8,017 nucleotides of DNA from positions 1-8,017 of the forward strand of contig NZ_LSJS01000301.1 in the NCBI RefSeq assembly GCF_001557325.1, in the 5' to 3' direction. This document shows positions 5,166 through 8,017 of this stretch, piece after piece. Made by a program: the position numbers and the translations under genes. This DNA comes from Erythrobacter donghaensis. GTDB lineage: Bacteria; Pseudomonadota; Alphaproteobacteria; Sphingomonadales; Sphingomonadaceae. The notes under the pieces are model-generated. The model was not told the DNA's origin. It did not search any database and saw only the letters and a list, made by a program, of their open reading frames with translations. The stretch's first letter is position 1; the number at the start of each line of letters is the position of its first letter.

Positions 5166-7679
5166 TCAGAAATTGACGTTCGCGCGCACGTACCAGAAGC
5201 CGCCACTGAACCCGAAAGGAGAGAACTGCGGATAGATTATTCCGTTGTTCCGCTGTCCGATGCGTTGATCACGATCCGGATAAGCATCGAGCAGGTTGTT
5301 GGCGCCGATCGCAAGATTGATACGATCATTTACGTCGTACCCGATCTCGAGGTCTATGAGCACTTCGGCGCCAAAGGTTTGATCGAACGCGTTGGGAGTT
5401 GGAACGGCGTTCGAAACGGCGTCGGTCCAATTGCCAAAATAGCTCGCACGCAGCAACCCGGAGAATGCGCCTGTTTCAAGCGTGCTAGTAATGCTGCCGC
5501 GCCAGTTCGGATTGAAACTGTTGATCTCGATCCTGCGTTCGCGATCAACCGCTCTTGCGTCTCGAACATTGGTCACTTCGTTCTTGGTGTAGTTAAGCGA
5601 AGCGTTGATCCCCAGGCGCGTACCAACTCCCAGTCGCCAGTCTTTGGAGAAGACAAAATCGACACCTTCAGTGCGGGAATCGAAGAAGTTGCCGAAGAAC
5701 CTGACTGTCTGTACATCGCCGGGATCGATGCCCTGTGCTCCCATGGCCAGACGATCGGCTGCGGTGATCGGGATGCGCGAGGTTAGCGCGATGCGGTCAT
5801 CGACCTTGATGTTGAAATAGTCGGCCGTAAAAACCCATCCGCCCGGGATATCGAATACCAGGCCTGCCGCGATATTCTTCGACTTCTCTCGATCTAGGGG
5901 TTGTGCGCCGTAGAATTGTGCGACCGGATCATTCGGCGGACGAGTGGTGGTCAAGAGGAGTCCACCGGTCACGAGATCGATATTGGTGGCAACATCCGAA
6001 ATATTTGATTGCCCAGGGGTTGGTGCCCTGAAACCAGTGCTGTAAGATGCACGGACTGCCATCCAGTCGGTGAGATCGTAGCGCCCTGACACCTTCCAAT
6101 TAAAGGTGCTGCCAAAATCCGAGAAATCCTCAAACCGCCCGGCGATGCCCAAATTAAGCGCCTCGGTCAGGTCGCCTTCCACATCGAGATATGCAGCCAA
6201 ATTTGATCGCGACCACGTGCCAGCTGAGGAAGGCGCATACCCTGGGAAGCCTGACGAGCCCACCGCCAGACCGACCGGTAGGTTGCCATTGTCGGGATCG
6301 AGCACACGGGCAAAAGGACCAGCCTGCCAAGAAGCAACTTCGCCAGCGGTGATCTCAAACGCCTCGCGCCGATACTCAGCACCGAAGGCCACGTTTAGCG
6401 GGTCTGCCAGACCGATTTCGAATGGATAGACGAAATCGGCATGGAACTGCGTCTCGCGCTGAGTCACCTTCCCGGCATTGAATCTGGTCGGCGACTGTGG
6501 CCCAAGAGACGGGTTCACAGTGTTCGCAAGCTCATAACGGACCCGGTTCTGTGCGACGATCGCGGCCAGGTCATATCGCAGATCGCCGAAGTCGCCGCGC
6601 AACCCTCCCGCGATACTAAGATCTTCGATGTCAGTTCCGAAGATTGGCGTGAAGCCACCCGGAAATTGCGAGGTGAAACTGAACCTTGCTCCGCCCGGCG
6701 TGGTGGTCAATGGAACACTGCGAAAGATGTCTGTCCGTGTCACCGGATTACGGTAGAAGAACTCGGTATTGCCGGCGCTCCACGCATAGTTGCCGAACAG
6801 ATAGACCGTGGCATTATCAGAGGCGGGCACCTCGGCATTCAGCAGGAAACGTGCAGCTTCAGTGTTCACGTTGCCCCAACGTTGGGCGGGTACCGGCACG
6901 GCAGTATTGCCGGCATTGATCAGAGCCTGCGCATCCGGACGCTGGGCGCCGCGAGATGTCGGCTTTGACCGGACATATTCGCCACTCAGGTTGATGAACC
7001 CGTCAGCAACGGGAAAACCAGCATTGGCCGCGAGCGTCACATCCTCGCCGTCGCCCTCATAAAACTGGCCATATCGCGCTGTCATCGATAGCCCGTCGGA
7101 GTTGTCCTTGAGCTGGAAGTTGATCACGCCCGCGATAGCATCCGAACCATATTGCGCTGCCGCGCCGTCACGCAGAACTTCGATGCTCTTGATCGCGATC
7201 GTGGGAATGCTCGAAAGGTCGGATCCTTGCGCACCTGCCGCGAGCGGCTGATTGGTGATCTGCACCAGTGCCGAACGATGGCGGCGCTTGTTGTTGAGCA
7301 GGACCAGCGTCTGGTCTGGCGGCAGACCGCGCAGGCTGAATGGACGGACAAAGGCAGATCCATCCTGCGCCACGAATTGCTGGACGTTGAGCGACGGCAC
7401 TGCGACACGCAGGGCATCATTCAAGTTTGATGCTCCCTGCCGGTTGAGGACATCAGCAGAAATGATGTCGACCGGACGCGCGGACTCAAGATAGGTCACC
7501 CCTTCCCGTCGGGTACCGGTGACAATGATCGTCTGCTCGGCCTTTTTTGCTTGCTCGTCGTCGGGGTCGGACTGATCCTGCGCCAGCGCCGCTGCCGGAG
7601 CCGTCACGGCCGTCAAAAGAGCTAGAAGTGAAACCGCGTCAGACACTCTCGCACGCACTTCGAGACCAGATTCCAACAT
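5166..7679 (-). CDS. TonB-dependent outer-membrane receptor, full length
   Basis: Complete receptor of 837 residues. Residues 1-33 are a signal peptide with a hydrophobic core SLLALLTAVTAPAAALA and likely cleavage before QDQ. A TonB-box-like QTIIVTGTRR is at 49-58. The plug spans about 60-190 and includes RPFSLRGLPPDQTLVLLNN (112-130) and IEVLRDGAAAQYGSDAIAGV (166-185). The rest is a 22-strand-type beta barrel, ending ...FWYVRANVNF with the C-terminal aromatic residue used for barrel insertion. I chose the ATG at 7679 because a signal peptide starts there and AAAGGAAA lies 8-9 bases upstream; the frame stays open to 7877, but that extension has no signal-peptide character. The RidA-like gene follows by 71 bases. 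The barrel gives no ligand I can name; context suggests an amino-acid-like or thioether compound rather than proving it. Confidence 0.95.
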   Translation of the reverse strand: MLESGLEVRARVSDAVSLLALLTAVTAPAAALAQDQSDPDDEQAKKAEQTIIVTGTRREGVTYLESARPVDIISADVLNRQGASNLNDALRVAVPSLNVQQFVAQDGSAFVRPFSLRGLPPDQTLVLLNNKRRHRSALVQITNQPLAAGAQGSDLSSIPTIAIKSIEVLRDGAAAQYGSDAIAGVINFQLKDNSDGLSMTARYGQFYEGDGEDVTLAANAGFPVADGFINLSGEYVRSKPTSRGAQRPDAQALINAGNTAVPVPAQRWGNVNTEAARFLLNAEVPASDNATVYLFGNYAWSAGNTEFFYRNPVTRTDIFRSVPLTTTPGGARFSFTSQFPGGFTPIFGTDIEDLSIAGGLRGDFGDLRYDLAAIVAQNRVRYELANTVNPSLGPQSPTRFNAGKVTQRETQFHADFVYPFEIGLADPLNVAFGAEYRREAFEITAGEVASWQAGPFARVLDPDNGNLPVGLAVGSSGFPGYAPSSAGTWSRSNLAAYLDVEGDLTEALNLGIAGRFEDFSDFGSTFNWKVSGRYDLTDWMAVRASYSTGFRAPTPGQSNISDVATNIDLVTGGLLLTTTRPPNDPVAQFYGAQPLDREKSKNIAAGLVFDIPGGWVFTADYFNIKVDDRIALTSRIPITAADRLAMGAQGIDPGDVQTVRFFGNFFDSRTEGVDFVFSKDWRLGVGTRLGINASLNYTKNEVTNVRDARAVDRERRIEINSFNPNWRGSITSTLETGAFSGLLRASYFGNWTDAVSNAVPTPNAFDQTFGAEVLIDLEIGYDVNDRINLAIGANNLLDAYPDRDQRIGQRNNGIIYPQFSPFGFSGGFWYVRANVNF

Positions 7680-7758
7680 GCCCCGTTTCCTTTGATTGTG
7701 GTCGCAACACCCCTTGGCAGCACCCGAACATTGCCCAATCTCAGGTTGTCGAAAACTA

Positions 7759-7787
7759 AGCCTAACCGCAAATACGTATTTTGTGAG
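7759..7787 (-). promoter_or_regulatory. Candidate promoter of the full-length TonB receptor
   Basis: On the minus strand CTCACA (7787-7782) and TAGGCT (7764-7759) are 17 bases apart. Both are partial matches. The spacer contains the palindrome AAATACGTATTT. This would give a leader of roughly 75 bases. Assigned by eye with low certainty. Confidence 0.25.
7770..7781. promoter_or_regulatory. Perfect 12-base palindrome, possible operator
   Basis: AAATACGTATTT is a perfect palindrome in the region upstream of the receptor. It sits in the spacer of the candidate minus-strand promoter and next to the -35 of the plus-strand promoter, so a bound protein could affect both. The palindrome is seen directly; no known regulator is assigned. 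Confidence 0.35.
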
Positions 7788-7810
7788 ATAGCATGCAAAA
7801 ATGGTATAAT
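7781..7810 (+). promoter_or_regulatory. Strong sigma-70-like extended -10 promoter, rightward
   Basis: TTGTGA (7781-7786), an 18-base spacer, then TATAAT (7805-7810) preceded by TGG at 7802-7804, giving an extended -10 TGGTATAAT. Transcription should start near 7817 and run rightward, away from the receptor. No recognised gene lies downstream within the window. Confidence 0.5.
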
Positions 7811-7932
7811 TGATTTTGGGAGACGCCGACTGGGGCTGTCTGTCGATGGGCGTGCTAATTCGCGGCGCATTGATCACGGAATTTGACGCTCAGCCCGTCA
7901 AAGCTGCCTGGCAACTTTCGGGATCACGCAGG

Positions 7933-7953
7933 GGCCCGGCTCATGACCGGGTC
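7933..7953 (+). repeat. GC-rich hairpin downstream of the rightward promoter
   Basis: GGCCCGG-CTCATGA-CCGGGTC can form a seven-pair stem (one G-T) with a seven-base loop. No T-run follows, so it is not an intrinsic terminator. It lies about 115 bases after the predicted start and might be part of a leader or small RNA. Confidence 0.3.
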
Positions 7954-8017
7954 TGGGTGATGGGGTCGTCTAATCGCGTGCTGTTTGGCAAGCATTTTCT
8001 GAGCTGACCGTATGCCG

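Larger units (their letters stand above)
7680..8017. other. Right-edge region without a recognised gene
   Basis: 338 bases. The part beside the receptor holds its leader, a candidate minus-strand promoter, a palindrome and a plus-strand extended -10 promoter (listed separately). A plus-strand frame ending at 8007 (for instance ATG 7846, 53 codons) has no recognisable domain and no good ribosome-binding site. An ATG at 8012 could begin a gene beyond the edge, but only two codons are visible. Confidence 0.5.

Noticed and set aside
6441..6968. 175-codon plus-strand open frame
   Set aside because: Fully antisense to the beta barrel of the receptor, with no recognisable domain.
7680..7877. 66-residue N-terminal extension of the full-length receptor
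   Set aside because: It would bury the signal peptide; the ATG at 7679 has a suitable ribosome-binding site and starts the signal sequence.

Overview
The window looks like chromosomal DNA from a sphingomonad-type alphaproteobacterium (Sphingomonadales: Novosphingobium, Sphingobium or a relative). The evidence is two TonB-dependent receptors with the IIVTATKR / IIVTGTRR style of N-terminus, moderately high GC, and protein signatures typical of that order. This placement is an inference from protein style; there is no marker gene.

Layout, left to right: (1) the N-terminal 128 codons of a TonB-dependent receptor on the minus strand, cut by the left edge; (2) about 400 bases with no gene; (3) an APC-family amino-acid permease (minus); (4) a 322-base gap with two inverted repeats; (5) a MetC-type PLP-dependent cystathionine beta-lyase / C-S lyase (minus); (6) a short divergent control region with an excellent LysR-type T-N11-A palindrome; (7) a LysR-family regulator (plus), probably leaderless; (8) a RidA-family gene (minus), convergent with and overlapping lysR by 4 bases, interrupted by an in-frame TGA; (9) a full-length TonB-dependent receptor (minus); (10) 338 bases at the right edge with promoter-like sequences on both strands and no gene I recognise.

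Taken together, all genes except lysR read leftwards: receptor, ridA, lyase, permease, receptor. The proposed logic (inference) is: the receptor brings an amino-acid-like ligand across the outer membrane, the APC permease takes it across the inner membrane, and the PLP lyase cleaves it by beta-elimination. That reaction passes through 2-aminoacrylate, the imine that RidA proteins hydrolyse. The divergent LysR protein would sense the ligand. The substrate cannot be read from the sequence; S-substituted cysteines, cystathionine or cystine are the natural candidates for this lyase family. The broken RidA gene, with a ribosome-binding site and GTG directly after the stop, and the lysR/lyase operator are the parts most worth a second look. 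I saw no tRNA, rRNA, CRISPR array, intact insertion sequence or phage gene.
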